From an uncultured Verrucomicrobia subdivision 3 bacterium (GTDB lineage Bacteria > Verrucomicrobiota > Verrucomicrobiia > Limisphaerales > UBA11358), in NCBI GenBank assembly GCA_903922735.1, contig CAIXUZ010000034.1:1-61269 (forward strand): a DNA stretch of 61,269 nt, given 5' to 3'. Below the pieces are notes generated by a model that was not told the DNA's origin, made no database searches, and saw nothing but the letters and a program-made list of their open reading frames with translations. Positions 33,102 to 41,884 of the stretch are shown here, piece after piece; the first letter of the stretch is position 1; every line of letters begins with the position of its first letter. The position numbers were made by a program, and so were the translations under genes.

Positions 33102-34595
33102 ATGAACTCTGAAGTTGTATTTGGTCTGGAGAACGCGACGTGGCCAGCCTTGCTGGTGGACGCCGATGGCGTCATTTTGTCAGCCAACGAAGTGGCCAAA
33201 AATATATTCGGCACGGCCTTGAGCGACGACACGGCGGCGTTGGCTTCTCTCTGGTCTTCTGAAAACACCGGCACGCCGGTGGAATTTTTGGCGCGCTCCA
33301 ATTCGTCAGCCCCGGCGATCCTAAAATTTCAAGTGGCAGGCAGCGCCGAGGCTTTTTCAACGATGGTTTGCCCATTTTCCGGTGACGAAAAAAAACAATA
33401 TTTGCTGCAACTATTGCCACCCGGTGCGCCAGAGGTCAAAGCCGCGCCCGCGAGCGATGCGGCGCTGAAACAGAAGCTGGATTGCGTGCTGCAACTCGCG
33501 CGGACAGTATCACTGGATTTCAACAACGCCCTGACGGGCGTGCTGGCACATACTTCGCTGGTGCTGGGGAAGATCGGGGCCGATCATCCCTGCCGCAATT
33601 CCTTGTTGGAAGTGGAAAAATCGGCAGCCCGCGCGGCGGAAATCGCCGGGGATCTGGCCGTATTTAGCCGGCAGGAGAAGCAAACGCGGCGCACCCCGAC
33701 GGGAAATTTAAACCTGCTGACGAGCCGCTGTGTGGAATTTTTCCAGAACGCACACGGTCCGCGATTTACCTGGCGGCTTACGTTGGAACGCTCGTTGTTT
33801 ATGGCACGGTTTGACGAGGCCAAAGTGCAACAGGCACTGACGAAGGTTTTGGAGAATGCCGTAGAGGCGTTTGCCCCGGGGACCACCGGACAGATCTCCG
33901 TGCAGACGCGGAACGTGGAGCTGACCGAAGCAACCCAAGACCGCAATGTGCGGCTGGCGGCCGGCAATTATGTCTGCGTGGAAATTGCAGACAAGGGCGG
34001 AGGGATTGAAGCGGAAATTTTGCCCAGGATTTTTGAGCCGTTCTTCACAACCAAACGAGCGCCACACCGCGGGTTGGGACTGGCGCTGGTCTATGGCATC
34101 ATCACCAATCACGGTGGCGGCGTGGCGATTTCCAGCCAGCCGGGCCAGGGCACTTCCGCGCGGGTTTATTTGCCGGCAGAACGGGGCTTTGTTCATGAGT
34201 CGCTGGATGCAGATAAGAGTTTGCGCGGCACCGGCACTATTCTAGTCGTGGATGATGAAAGCCTTTTATTGACGATGGCCGAAACGATTTTATCCGACTT
34301 TGGCTATAAGGTTTTAACAGCGAGCAGCGGGCAGAAAGCACTGCAAATTTTGGCGCAGCCGGGAACAAAGGTGGATTTGGTCATTACGGATCTAGTAATG
34401 CCGGGAATGGGCGGACGGGAATTGATCGAGAAAATCCGTCAGACGGAGCTGGCGCTGGCAATCCTTTGCACCAGCGGCTATGTGATGCCCGAGGACAAAC
34501 AGATACGCGGCGGGTATCTGCAAAAGCCGTTTACCAGCACCCAACTGCTGCTCAAAGTCAGGGCGGCGCTGCGACCGACAACGACGGTTGACTGA
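33102..34595 (+). CDS. Hybrid histidine kinase-like protein lacking the H-box His
   Basis: A 497-residue protein: an N-terminal PAS-like domain (about 5-110), a HisKA-like region (about 125-185), an ATPase domain (NAVEAF, EIADKGGGIEAEILPRIFEP, GLGLALVYGI) and a C-terminal receiver (VDDESLLLTMAETIL, phospho-Asp in VITDLVMPG, and a KP pair in YLQKPFT). The H-box reads VSLDFNNALTGV where relatives have AHDFNN: the phosphoacceptor His is Leu, encoded CTG. It may act as a phosphatase, pass phosphate otherwise, or be a decoy; a sequence error is possible. Confidence 0.85.
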   Translation: MNSEVVFGLENATWPALLVDADGVILSANEVAKNIFGTALSDDTAALASLWSSENTGTPVEFLARSNSSAPAILKFQVAGSAEAFSTMVCPFSGDEKKQYLLQLLPPGAPEVKAAPASDAALKQKLDCVLQLARTVSLDFNNALTGVLAHTSLVLGKIGADHPCRNSLLEVEKSAARAAEIAGDLAVFSRQEKQTRRTPTGNLNLLTSRCVEFFQNAHGPRFTWRLTLERSLFMARFDEAKVQQALTKVLENAVEAFAPGTTGQISVQTRNVELTEATQDRNVRLAAGNYVCVEIADKGGGIEAEILPRIFEPFFTTKRAPHRGLGLALVYGIITNHGGGVAISSQPGQGTSARVYLPAERGFVHESLDADKSLRGTGTILVVDDESLLLTMAETILSDFGYKVLTASSGQKALQILAQPGTKVDLVITDLVMPGMGGRELIEKIRQTELALAILCTSGYVMPEDKQIRGGYLQKPFTSTQLLLKVRAALRPTTTVD

Positions 34596-34622
34596 TTCCG
34601 ATGTTTTTGTTTAACTTGGCTT

Positions 34623-35504
34623 ATGCAAATCGAAAGTTTAAAAGTATTCTGCGATTTGGCTGAAACGGAAAGTTTCACCAAGGCCGCACAAATCAATTCT
34701 GTCACCCAGTCGGCGGTCAGCCAGCAAATCAGTTCGCTGGAACGAACCTTCAAATCGCTGCTGATCGAGCGCAGCAAAAAGAAGTTCCGCCTCACCCGCG
34801 AGGGTCAGGTGCTCTATGATTACAGCAAACAAATCATCCAGACTTATGAATCACTGCACAGCAAATTGCAGGATTTGAAAGACATCATTTCCGGCACGAT
34901 TCGCGTGGCGACCATTTATTCCATCGGCCTGCACGATTTGCCGCCCTATATCAAGAAGTTCATGAAAAGCTACCCGACGGTGAATGTTCACGTCGAGTAT
35001 CGCCGCTCCAACCAGGTTTATGAAGACGTGCTGAGCAATGTCGTGGACATGGGGCTCGTCGCTTATCCGGTAAAAGATAGCAAGTTGGAAATCATCCCGC
35101 TGCGCAAGGAACCGCTGGTCTTCATCTGCCATCCGCAGCATCCGTTTGCCAAGCAGAAATCCGTCAAGCTCAAGGCGCTCACCGGCCAGAAGGTCATCGG
35201 GTTTGAACCCGACATTCCGACCCGCAAGGCACTCGACAAAATCCTGCGTGAATACGGCGTGGAAGTGAAACACGTCATGGAATTCGACAACGTCGAAACC
35301 GTGAAGCGCGCGGTGGAAATTGACGCCGGCATCTCGATTGTCCCCATCGGCACCGTCACGCAGGAAATCGCCAAAAACACCCTCGCGGCCGTGGAAATTG
35401 AAGACGGTGAATTTTACCGCCCGCTCGCCGCGATCTACAAAAAGAACAAGGTGCTTTCGCCGGCGATGAAGCAATTTCTCACAATCCTAAAAGACACGAT
35501 TTGA
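34623..35504 (+). CDS. LysR-family regulator, CysB/Cbl-like
   Basis: A 293-residue activator-type regulator. The first 65 residues are the LysR helix-turn-helix (LKVFCDLAETESFTKAA, SVTQSAVSQQISSLE, REGQVLYDYSK). The rest is the periplasmic-binding-like co-inducer domain. Overall wording resembles the CysB/Cbl group that responds to sulfur metabolites; this is not proof of its ligand. Downstream is a strong bidirectional terminator. Confidence 0.92.
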   Translation: MQIESLKVFCDLAETESFTKAAQINSVTQSAVSQQISSLERTFKSLLIERSKKKFRLTREGQVLYDYSKQIIQTYESLHSKLQDLKDIISGTIRVATIYSIGLHDLPPYIKKFMKSYPTVNVHVEYRRSNQVYEDVLSNVVDMGLVAYPVKDSKLEIIPLRKEPLVFICHPQHPFAKQKSVKLKALTGQKVIGFEPDIPTRKALDKILREYGVEVKHVMEFDNVETVKRAVEIDAGISIVPIGTVTQEIAKNTLAAVEIEDGEFYRPLAAIYKKNKVLSPAMKQFLTILKDTI

Positions 35505-35520
35505 GATTTATCTTTCTCGA

Positions 35521-35550
35521 AACGGGCGGCGCTAATAACGTCGCCCGTTT
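35521..35550. terminator. Terminator between convergent LysR and aminopeptidase genes
   Basis: Stem AACGGGCG paired with CGCCCGTT (35521-35528 with 35541-35548) around a 12-base loop, followed by TTTTTTAT on the plus strand. It lies between the LysR stop and the end of the minus-strand aminopeptidase gene. Confidence 0.75.
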
Positions 35551-35551
35551 T

Positions 35552-36661
35552 TTATTTTAAATTCACTGGATTCAGTGACTTCAAATCCTTCGGCACAAAC
35601 TGACCGTCCTTGCGGATGAGCTGGCCGTCGAACCAGATTTCGCCGCCGCCCCATTCCGGGCGCTGGATCAGCACCATGTCCCAATGAATGGCACTCTTGT
35701 TACCGTTACCGCAATCCTCGTAAGCCTGACCCGGCGTGAAGTGCAGCGAGCCGGCGATCTTTTCATCGAACAAAATATCGCACATCGGATTCTGGATATA
35801 GGGATTGAAACCGATCGCAAATTCGCCAATAAACCGCGCGCCGGCATCGGTATCTAAAATCTCGTTCAGCCGTTTCGTGTTGTTGGCCGTGGCGTTGACC
35901 ACTTTGCCGTTCTTCAATTCCAGCCGCACATTTTCAAACTTCGAGCCGGAATAAAGCGTCGGCGTGTTGAACTGAATGACGCCGTTGGCCGAGGTTTTGG
36001 TCGGGCAGGAAAACACTTCGCCATCAGGAATGTTCCGGGTGCCTTCGCATTTCTTCGCGCCGATGCCTTTGATGCTGAAGGTCAGGTCCGTGCCCGGCCC
36101 CTTGATGTGAACCCGGTCGGTGCGCTTCATCAGTTTCTCCAGGGGAATCATGGCTTTCGCCATCCGGGCATAATCCATCGTGCAGACATTGAAATATAAA
36201 TTTTCAAACGCCTCCGTGCTCATGCCCGCCGCCTGCGCCATGCTCGGCGTGGGCCAGCGCAACACGACCCAGCGCGTCCGGTTCACGCGATAATCCAGCA
36301 CCGGCCGGATGACTTTGGAATACATCTGCATCAAACCGCCCGGCACATCGGCGTTCTCCGTGGCATTGACGCTGCCGCGCACGGCGACGTAGGCTTGCAT
36401 CTTTTTCATGCGGAACATCTCGATATCCCGCACATCCGCCGCCTGCGCCTCGGTGATGCCAAGCAGTTGTTCCCGCCCGACGCGCGTATGCCGCGTCTCG
36501 ACAAACGGCGTGGCCCCCGCCGCGCGCACGGCGCGGATCATTTCCACGGTGAACTCATCCGGCACGTCCACCATGTCCAGCAGGATGCGATCGCCCTTTT
36601 TGAGCGCGGTGGAATAACTCACGAGCAACTTCGCCAGTTTGGTGTAACGCGGATCGGTCAT
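35552..36661 (-). CDS. M29-family aminopeptidase
   Basis: A 369-residue metallopeptidase of the AmpS/PepS (M29) family that removes N-terminal residues from peptides. Family features: LLVSYSTALKKGDRIL start, VHIKGPGTDLTFSIKG, NIPDGEVFSCPTKTSANG, GEFAIGFNP and CDILFDEKIAGSLHFTPGQAYEDCGNGNKSAIHWDMV-type metal-binding end, which carries Glu, His and Asp ligands. Start set at ATG 36661 because the extra upstream codons add no family sequence. Probably cytoplasmic. Confidence 0.85.
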   Translation of the reverse strand: MTDPRYTKLAKLLVSYSTALKKGDRILLDMVDVPDEFTVEMIRAVRAAGATPFVETRHTRVGREQLLGITEAQAADVRDIEMFRMKKMQAYVAVRGSVNATENADVPGGLMQMYSKVIRPVLDYRVNRTRWVVLRWPTPSMAQAAGMSTEAFENLYFNVCTMDYARMAKAMIPLEKLMKRTDRVHIKGPGTDLTFSIKGIGAKKCEGTRNIPDGEVFSCPTKTSANGVIQFNTPTLYSGSKFENVRLELKNGKVVNATANNTKRLNEILDTDAGARFIGEFAIGFNPYIQNPMCDILFDEKIAGSLHFTPGQAYEDCGNGNKSAIHWDMVLIQRPEWGGGEIWFDGQLIRKDGQFVPKDLKSLNPVNLK

Positions 36662-36712
36662 AATTGTGCGGCAGGATAAAACGGATCGCCTCAATTTGCC
36701 ACCGCAGAAAAA

Positions 36713-36784
36713 AGTCGCGCGCAGGACGCGAAGAAAGCGAAGGGGAAAAATCTTCTCCGCCCGCTTCGCGTCCTGCGCGCGACT
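36713..36784. repeat. Perfect 21-bp inverted repeat with a 30-base loop
   Basis: Bases 36713-36733 are the exact reverse complement of 36764-36784 (GC-rich, with two GCGC runs). It lies in the 290-base region between two minus-strand genes with no other feature. It lacks a T-run, so it may be a terminator only in a loose sense, or a relict palindromic repeat. Confidence 0.6.
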
Positions 36785-36952
36785 CCTTGCCGGGCGGAGT
36801 TTAGTTGGGCGAGGAGGACATTAACACTGTCGCCCGCAGCGTTTCAGGCTCCAACGGGACCAAGTTTCCATTTTTGCCGCCAATCCCATTGGAAAACGAT
36901 GCCCTCTCCGGTCTATGTGCTGCGGCAAAAAAATTCAAACCCCTCACGGCCC

Positions 36953-37744
36953 CTACGGCGTCGGGGTCGGGGTCGACGCGGGCGTGCTGGTGGATTGCGT
37001 GTGCGGTTGCAGCAGGCTTTGCTGCATATATAAATCCAGCTGCTCCGGCTGCCGGGGAAAAGCCTGCGCCAGCGCCAGCAGGTTCTTGAACAATTCCAGT
37101 TGCAAGGCCGCGCGCGCCGTGTTCTTCGCCGCGATGGTCGTCGTCTTCGCGCCGCTGGCCGATTCACTCGGCGAATACACCGCCATCCAGCCCGTCTTGA
37201 TCGCCGTGGCATCCGTGACGACCTGGGCGGCGAGCGGCGGCGTGTGCGCCGTGACCCCGGCGATGAGGATGTCCAAATTATTCGTCACCTCGTCATCCGT
37301 GCAGGAACTGAAAATGGTGCGCCCGTGCGGGAAACATTCCACGAACTCGGCGGCGCCCTCGCCGAATTGCGCCTGCACCTTGATGGCGATCGCGCCCACG
37401 CGCGGAATGAGCGCGGTGCGATAATCCTTCTTCGCCTGTTTCCGCGCCTTGCGCAGGCCGAGCGTGCTTTCGTCATCGGTGAAGGCGTCGCTCACGCCGT
37501 TCAAGGCGGTCTGCGTGGCGGTGATGCGCGCGGCGAGGACGGGCAGCGGATTGGCGATCATCCGCTGGAGGTGATCCGAGGTGAAGGCGAGGAGTTCCGC
37601 CATGCTGATTTTGGAGTCGTCGAACGGATTGGTGGGCCAGATATGCAGGTCTCTCATATGCGTGGGTTTGATTATTACGGGCAGGTCCGGTTCATCCATG
37701 AACAAACCGCTGTCCATCTTGAGGCCGGTATCCATGTATAACAT
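36953..37744 (-). CDS. Conserved-looking hypothetical protein with Thr/Pro tail
   Basis: A 263-residue protein, mostly helical with Ala/Lys-rich stretches (AARITATQTALNGVSDAF, RKARKQAKKDYRTALIPRV), ending in a short TPASTPTPTP tail. A start at a later Met (MRDLHIWPTNPF or MDEPDL) is possible. It contains no signal peptide or membrane segment. I do not recognise it. The reading frame on the opposite strand is of similar length but has no protein-like features. Confidence 0.55.
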   Translation of the reverse strand: MLYMDTGLKMDSGLFMDEPDLPVIIKPTHMRDLHIWPTNPFDDSKISMAELLAFTSDHLQRMIANPLPVLAARITATQTALNGVSDAFTDDESTLGLRKARKQAKKDYRTALIPRVGAIAIKVQAQFGEGAAEFVECFPHGRTIFSSCTDDEVTNNLDILIAGVTAHTPPLAAQVVTDATAIKTGWMAVYSPSESASGAKTTTIAAKNTARAALQLELFKNLLALAQAFPRQPEQLDLYMQQSLLQPHTQSTSTPASTPTPTP

Positions 37745-37829
37745 AGTTTTACCCGTGGTTAATTTTTGGCTTCAATGGCTATCATCATCCGATTGGGAAA
37801 AATGTCTAAACCTTGATTGCCATTATTTT

Positions 37830-38085
37830 TTGGCAAAAAAGGGCAAGTCCGCCCCGCGCGACCACGCCCGCCGGAGGACCGGACGCGACCGGCAAAAACG
37901 GCGGACGGCTTCCAATCGTCGTTTTGCCACCCGCCAAAATAGCGGCGACCAAAAAAACGTTTTTTCGTGATCCGCTGCCACAGCGGGTGGCAAAAAATCG
38001 ATTTTTCATGGCCCGCCAAAATTGCGGAGGGCAAAAGCACGTTTTTTTGCCTTCCGGCGGGATAGCGGCGACCATCTGAAGCGTA
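37830..38085. repeat. Cluster of degenerate 45-60 bp repeats
   Basis: In the gap between the hypothetical protein and DUF2975, the pieces CCCGCCAAAATAGCGGCGAC (37929), GCCCGCCAAAATTGCGGAGG (38011) and GGCGGGATAGCGGCGACC (38057) recur, each flanked by an A-run/ACGT/T-run piece (AAAAAACGTTTTTT near 37966). No gene is convincing in the 412 bases; the repeats are too uneven for a CRISPR array. Confidence 0.6.
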
Positions 38086-38157
38086 AAACGGCAATAGTTT
38101 ATCGTTTATCAATAAAAATATATTGACAATGGCGGTGGCTGGATTTAGAAAGGGCGC

Positions 38158-38745
38158 ATGGACTTCTTCTTTATCCTCATAGTTGTATTCATATTGGTCT
38201 GTTACAACCGATTTGGCCGCCAGTCAGGGCGAGCACAGACCGACCCATCGGCAAACTCCGCCGCAAGGCTCAAACGGATTCAGAATGCCAGTTGGTGGTT
38301 TCAATTATTGATGGTCATCGGCTTTGTGCTGGCCGTTTATTCGCTGCTGGCATTCTTCATGGGCTGGCCGCTTATTTTGCAATCTTATGTGCGCATCGTC
38401 GTTTCGCAGCATCATATCTACAATTCGCCGGCTGACATGCCGATTGAGGTGCTGATCTGCTGGCTGGTTAAAATGGTATGGTGTGGATTTGGCTATTGGG
38501 TGATGTTCTCGCTTTTCGGTCTTTACCGGCGGGGCATTTTGTTCTCGGCCAAAAATATCCAACACATCCGCTCGCTGGGCTATTATCTGATTGGCGATTG
38601 GGGGCTGGACAGTCAATTGCAGAGCACGGTCCGAGATGTGCAGTTGAGTTCGACGCCCTTTTTCATCGGGATGCTCATCATCTTCGTCTCCTGGATCATG
38701 GACGAGGGCCGGAAGATTCAGGAGGAACAGGAACTGACGGTTTAA
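38158..38745 (+). CDS. DUF2975-type membrane protein
   Basis: A 195-residue integral membrane protein with four hydrophobic helices: IVVFILVCYNRFG, LLMVIGFVLAVYSLLAFFMG, CWLVKMVWCGFGYWVMFS and TPFFIGMLIIFVSWIMD. The ending DEGRKIQEEQELTV (with the EEQELTV motif) is the common signature of DUF2975 proteins. It is followed by its usual partner, a small Cro-type HTH protein, 120 bases downstream. No biochemical role is established that I know of. Confidence 0.85.
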   Translation: MDFFFILIVVFILVCYNRFGRQSGRAQTDPSANSAARLKRIQNASWWFQLLMVIGFVLAVYSLLAFFMGWPLILQSYVRIVVSQHHIYNSPADMPIEVLICWLVKMVWCGFGYWVMFSLFGLYRRGILFSAKNIQHIRSLGYYLIGDWGLDSQLQSTVRDVQLSSTPFFIGMLIIFVSWIMDEGRKIQEEQELTV

Positions 38746-38756
38746 TTGTTTTGTTC

Positions 38757-38853
38757 AAATGAAACATTCAACATTCAACGCCCAACACTCAATGAGGCGC
38801 GGCGCGGTCAACCTTGGAGGTTCGAGGTTGAAGGTTGGTTGTTGAATGTTTTC
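38757..38853. repeat. Imperfect palindromic repeat between DUF2975 and HTH genes
   Basis: The ends read AAACATTCAAC (38761) and GTTGAATGTTT (38840) as a 11-bp inverted repeat, with CAACCTT/AAGGTTG pairs nested inside. It could form a long hairpin and may be a small non-coding repeat or MITE-like insertion. Confidence 0.5.
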
Positions 38854-38865
38854 CCCAAGTAAATC

Positions 38866-39090
38866 ATGCCCATCATCGTCAATCTCGACGTGGTTCTCGC
38901 CCAGCGCAAAATGCGCCTGAACGATCTGGCCGCCGCCGTGGACATCACGCCGCAAAATCTTTCCATCCTCAAAACCGGCAAGGCCAAGGCCATCCGCTTC
39001 TCCACGCTGGAGGCCATTTGCAAACACCTCGGCTGCCAGCCGGGGGACATCCTGGAATACCGTCCCGAACCGGATAATAAAATGGTTTAG
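38866..39090 (+). CDS. Small Cro/C1-type HTH regulator, partner of DUF2975
   Basis: A 74-residue YozG-like regulator: LAQRKMRLNDLAAAVDITPQN, LSILKTGKAKAIRFSTLEA and ICKHLGCQPGDILEY, a complete five-helix Cro-type domain. The DUF2975/HTH pair is a recognised two-gene arrangement in many bacteria, and the HTH protein probably controls the pair. Start ATG at 38866 with the domain beginning almost at once. Confidence 0.88.
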   Translation: MPIIVNLDVVLAQRKMRLNDLAAAVDITPQNLSILKTGKAKAIRFSTLEAICKHLGCQPGDILEYRPEPDNKMV

Positions 39091-39169
39091 CCCCAGTTTG
39101 CTTTGCCGTCTGGGGCTGATCAGCCTGGGATGTTCCGGTGTGCCAGCCGTGCCAGAGCGCGCCATCGGT

Positions 39170-39189
39170 TGGCACAATTAGCTGTGCCA
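39170..39189. promoter_or_regulatory. Palindrome upstream of the small heat-shock gene
   Basis: TGGCACA and TGTGCCA flank ATTAGC to form a perfect 7-bp inverted repeat 149 bases before the Hsp20 start; GTGCCAG pieces also occur at 39140 and 39150. It may be an operator. It is not a match to the CIRCE element (TTAGCACTC-N9-GAGTGCTAA). Confidence 0.35.
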
Positions 39190-39337
39190 GATTTTTCCAC
39201 CTGGCCGGTTCTGCCAGCCGCGCCATCTTCAAAACCATTTGATTTCATTGGTTTTTCCGCAGTTGCCACGGTTGGCATTGCTCAAGCTATAAATGGAAGG
39301 TGTTAGGTAATTAAACATTTAACGAAAGGATAAAATT

Positions 39338-39772
39338 ATGAAACTGACAACGTATCAACGCCCGAGCTTGCTGTGGCCGACGTTCGGCCGGCTGACGGGC
39401 TTGCAGGATGAAATGGACCGGCTGTTGGAAATGCCGTTGCAGGCGTGGGCTCCAGCACTGGATGTCCATGAGGACAAGGACGGCTACACCGTCCGCGTGG
39501 AGGTGCCCGGCATGAAGCGCGAGGACATCGTGGTGTCGCTTCAGGACGGCGCGCTGGTCGTTTCCGGGGAACGCAAAGAGGAAAAAATCACCGGGGACAC
39601 GGAAGTGCATCGGCAGGAGCGTTACTACGGGAAATTCTCCCGCGCGCTCACGCTCCCGACCGCCGTGGCCGGCGACAAGGTGAAAGCCGCCTACAAGGAC
39701 GGCATCCTCACGGTGACATTGCCCAAGGCCGAGGAAGCCAAACCGAAACAAATTGACGTGGCGGTCAACTGA
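39338..39772 (+). CDS. Hsp20/alpha-crystallin-family small heat-shock protein
   Basis: A 144-residue ATP-independent chaperone holding unfolded proteins. The alpha-crystallin domain (about 45-135) has VHEDKDGYTVRVEVPGMKRE, LVVSGERKEE, RQERYYGKFSRALTLPT and VKAAYKDGILTVTLPK, the last being the A-x-x-x-n-G-v-L signature. A good ribosome site (AAAGGA) precedes the ATG. A strong terminator follows. Confidence 0.95.
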   Translation: MKLTTYQRPSLLWPTFGRLTGLQDEMDRLLEMPLQAWAPALDVHEDKDGYTVRVEVPGMKREDIVVSLQDGALVVSGERKEEKITGDTEVHRQERYYGKFSRALTLPTAVAGDKVKAAYKDGILTVTLPKAEEAKPKQIDVAVN

Positions 39773-39790
39773 ACCAAGCAATAATAGCGA

Positions 39791-39826
39791 GGCAGGAATC
39801 CGAAACCGGATTCCTGCCTTTTTTTG
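39791..39826 (+). terminator. Strong terminator after the small heat-shock gene
   Basis: A perfect 12-bp stem (39791-39802 with 39807-39818) and a 4-base loop is followed by TTTTTTTG, 18 bases after the stop codon. Confidence 0.93.
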
Positions 39827-39903
39827 TTTAACGGCGGCGGGCCATGGCCTGAAAACTGCGCGATTGCAAAAATGGCGGGAGCAGTTCATTTTTACCGTTC
39901 ACA

Positions 39904-41817
39904 ATGGTTTTGACCCGCAAAAATCTCGACTGGTGGTGTGGGCGCGGCATTTTGTTTTTTGTGCTGGCAATGCCGGTCTTGGCCACGCTGGCATTCGGCG
40001 CGGTGGATGCGTGGGCATTTCTCATTGTCCAGGGAATGGCGGTGGCCGTTTTCGTTCTATGGGCAGTGCGACTCTGGTTAAATCGCAAACCAAAGCTGCT
40101 CTGGCCGCCGCTGGCGTGGGCGGTCGTGGCGTTCATGATTTACGCCGTGGCGCGTTATTTCACGGCGGACATCGAATACGTCGCGCGGCAGGAGTTAATT
40201 CAGGTCCTGCTGTTCGGCTTTTTATTCCTCGCGGTGGTGAACAACCTTCGCGGCCAGGACGAGGCGGAACTGATCAGCTTTACGCTCATCACCCTGGCGA
40301 CACTAGTAGCGGGCTATGCGGCGGCGCAATTGATGCACCATTCCAATCAGGTCTGGAATATGGTTTCACCCTACACTGGCCGGGCCTCAGGCACATTTAT
40401 TTCCCCTAACAACCTTGCCGGTTTCCTGGCCCTGCTATTGCCACTGGCGCTGGCATTCCTGCTGGTTGGAAAAGTCGGCATCGTGACGCGGATATTGCTG
40501 GGCTATGCGCTGGTGGTGATGGCGGCGGGACTGGCGGCAACGTTTTCGCGCGCGGGCTGGATGGCGGCAGCAGCGGGAATTTTGCTGGTGCTGGGAATCT
40601 TGACCGGACACCGCAATCACCGGCTGAAGGCGGTGTTGTTATTGGCAGCGATGTTGGCGGGCGGTGGGATATTCATTTCGCACTATCTATCTCAAACGGT
40701 CGGCTATATGCGTCGCGTCGCCACACCCGGCGACATCGGGTCGGGGGTCATTGACACGACATCGCGGCTGGAAATGTGGAACGCGGCGAGCCGGATGTGG
40801 CGGGACCATTTTTGGCTGGGCGTTGGTCCGGCACATTATGATTACCGGTTTCCTGAATACCGGCCGGAAAGTCTCCAGATGCGCCCCGACCGCGCCCACA
40901 ATGATTATTTGAACTTGCTGGCCGACTGGGGTGCGGCCGGCGGCGCGATTGTTTTTGCGGGCATCGGCATTTTTATTTTCGGACTTATAAGAACCTGGCC
41001 GCACATCCGGCGGCAGGAGAATGATTTTGGCAGCGGTCAGAGCAACCGGTTCGCGTTTTTTCTCGGTGCGGCGGGGGGGCTGTGCGCCCTGGCAATTCAT
41101 TCCACGATGGATTTCAATTTGCACATACCGGCCAATGCCTTGATCGGCGTGACGCTGCTAGGGTTGGTGACCAGCAACCTGCGGTTTGCAACGGAACATC
41201 ACTGGCATCGCCCCAAAACGGCCACACGGCTGGCATTAACGGTCGTTCTAGGATCGGTGGCGTTATATTTTACCCTGCAGGAATGCCGGAGATGGCCGGA
41301 AACGCTTTGGTTGACTCGGTCGGAACGGCTGCCGAATTTTTCACCGGAACGCGCAGCAGGACTGGCAAAGGCTTTCGCTTCCGAACCAAAAAATTTCAAA
41401 ACCGCCTACGACGCCGGTGAATGTTTCCGCACCCAGAGTCTGGACGGCGATGCCAATTACGCCAAACTTGCTCAACAGGCGATTGATTGGTATGCACTTG
41501 CCCTCCAGGCAAACCGGCATGACGGCTACAGTTTTTTACGCACGGGCATGTGTCTCGATTGGCTGGGCCGGCCAACGGAGGCTGAAAATTGGTTCAGTCA
41601 GGCCGAGGAACGCGATCCCAACAGCTATTACATGGTGGCCAACATCGGCTGGCATTACGTTCAGATCGGCGATTACGCCGCCGCCAGGCAATGGTTCGAG
41701 CGATCAATCAAACTTAGGAGCGGAAACAATACAGCATTGAATTATCTCCTGATTTGCGAAACGAAACTGAAGGAAAAAGCCTCGGGCCGTCCGATGCTTC
41801 CGCCCTGGTTAAAATAG
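39904..41817 (+). CDS. O-antigen ligase/polymerase-like membrane protein with TPR tail
   Basis: A 637-residue multi-spanning protein of the WaaL/Wzy family, adding or joining polysaccharide chains at the periplasmic face. There are about 12 hydrophobic segments; the family region with FISPNNLAGFLALLLPLALAF, ATFSRAGWMAAAAGI and RAHNDYLNLLADWGAAG (periplasmic-loop His/Arg area) is present. The last about 130 residues are soluble and look like TPR repeats (WLGRPTEAENWFSQAEERD, GDYAAARQWFERSI). Surface-glycan role inferred from family. Confidence 0.85.
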   Translation: MVLTRKNLDWWCGRGILFFVLAMPVLATLAFGAVDAWAFLIVQGMAVAVFVLWAVRLWLNRKPKLLWPPLAWAVVAFMIYAVARYFTADIEYVARQELIQVLLFGFLFLAVVNNLRGQDEAELISFTLITLATLVAGYAAAQLMHHSNQVWNMVSPYTGRASGTFISPNNLAGFLALLLPLALAFLLVGKVGIVTRILLGYALVVMAAGLAATFSRAGWMAAAAGILLVLGILTGHRNHRLKAVLLLAAMLAGGGIFISHYLSQTVGYMRRVATPGDIGSGVIDTTSRLEMWNAASRMWRDHFWLGVGPAHYDYRFPEYRPESLQMRPDRAHNDYLNLLADWGAAGGAIVFAGIGIFIFGLIRTWPHIRRQENDFGSGQSNRFAFFLGAAGGLCALAIHSTMDFNLHIPANALIGVTLLGLVTSNLRFATEHHWHRPKTATRLALTVVLGSVALYFTLQECRRWPETLWLTRSERLPNFSPERAAGLAKAFASEPKNFKTAYDAGECFRTQSLDGDANYAKLAQQAIDWYALALQANRHDGYSFLRTGMCLDWLGRPTEAENWFSQAEERDPNSYYMVANIGWHYVQIGDYAAARQWFERSIKLRSGNNTALNYLLICETKLKEKASGRPMLPPWLK

Positions 41818-41884
41818 AAATGACGGTTGACAATACTAACACCCTGCGGTTATGTTTATAACAGTCAAAAAAACCTGGTTACCT

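Noticed and set aside
37830..38085. Possible CRISPR array
   Set aside because: The repeats differ from each other, are unevenly spaced and have no spacer-like unique segments; no cas gene is near.
39170..39189. CIRCE element controlling Hsp20
   Set aside because: The half sites are TGGCACA/TGTGCCA with a 6-base spacer, not TTAGCACTC/GAGTGCTAA with a 9-base spacer.
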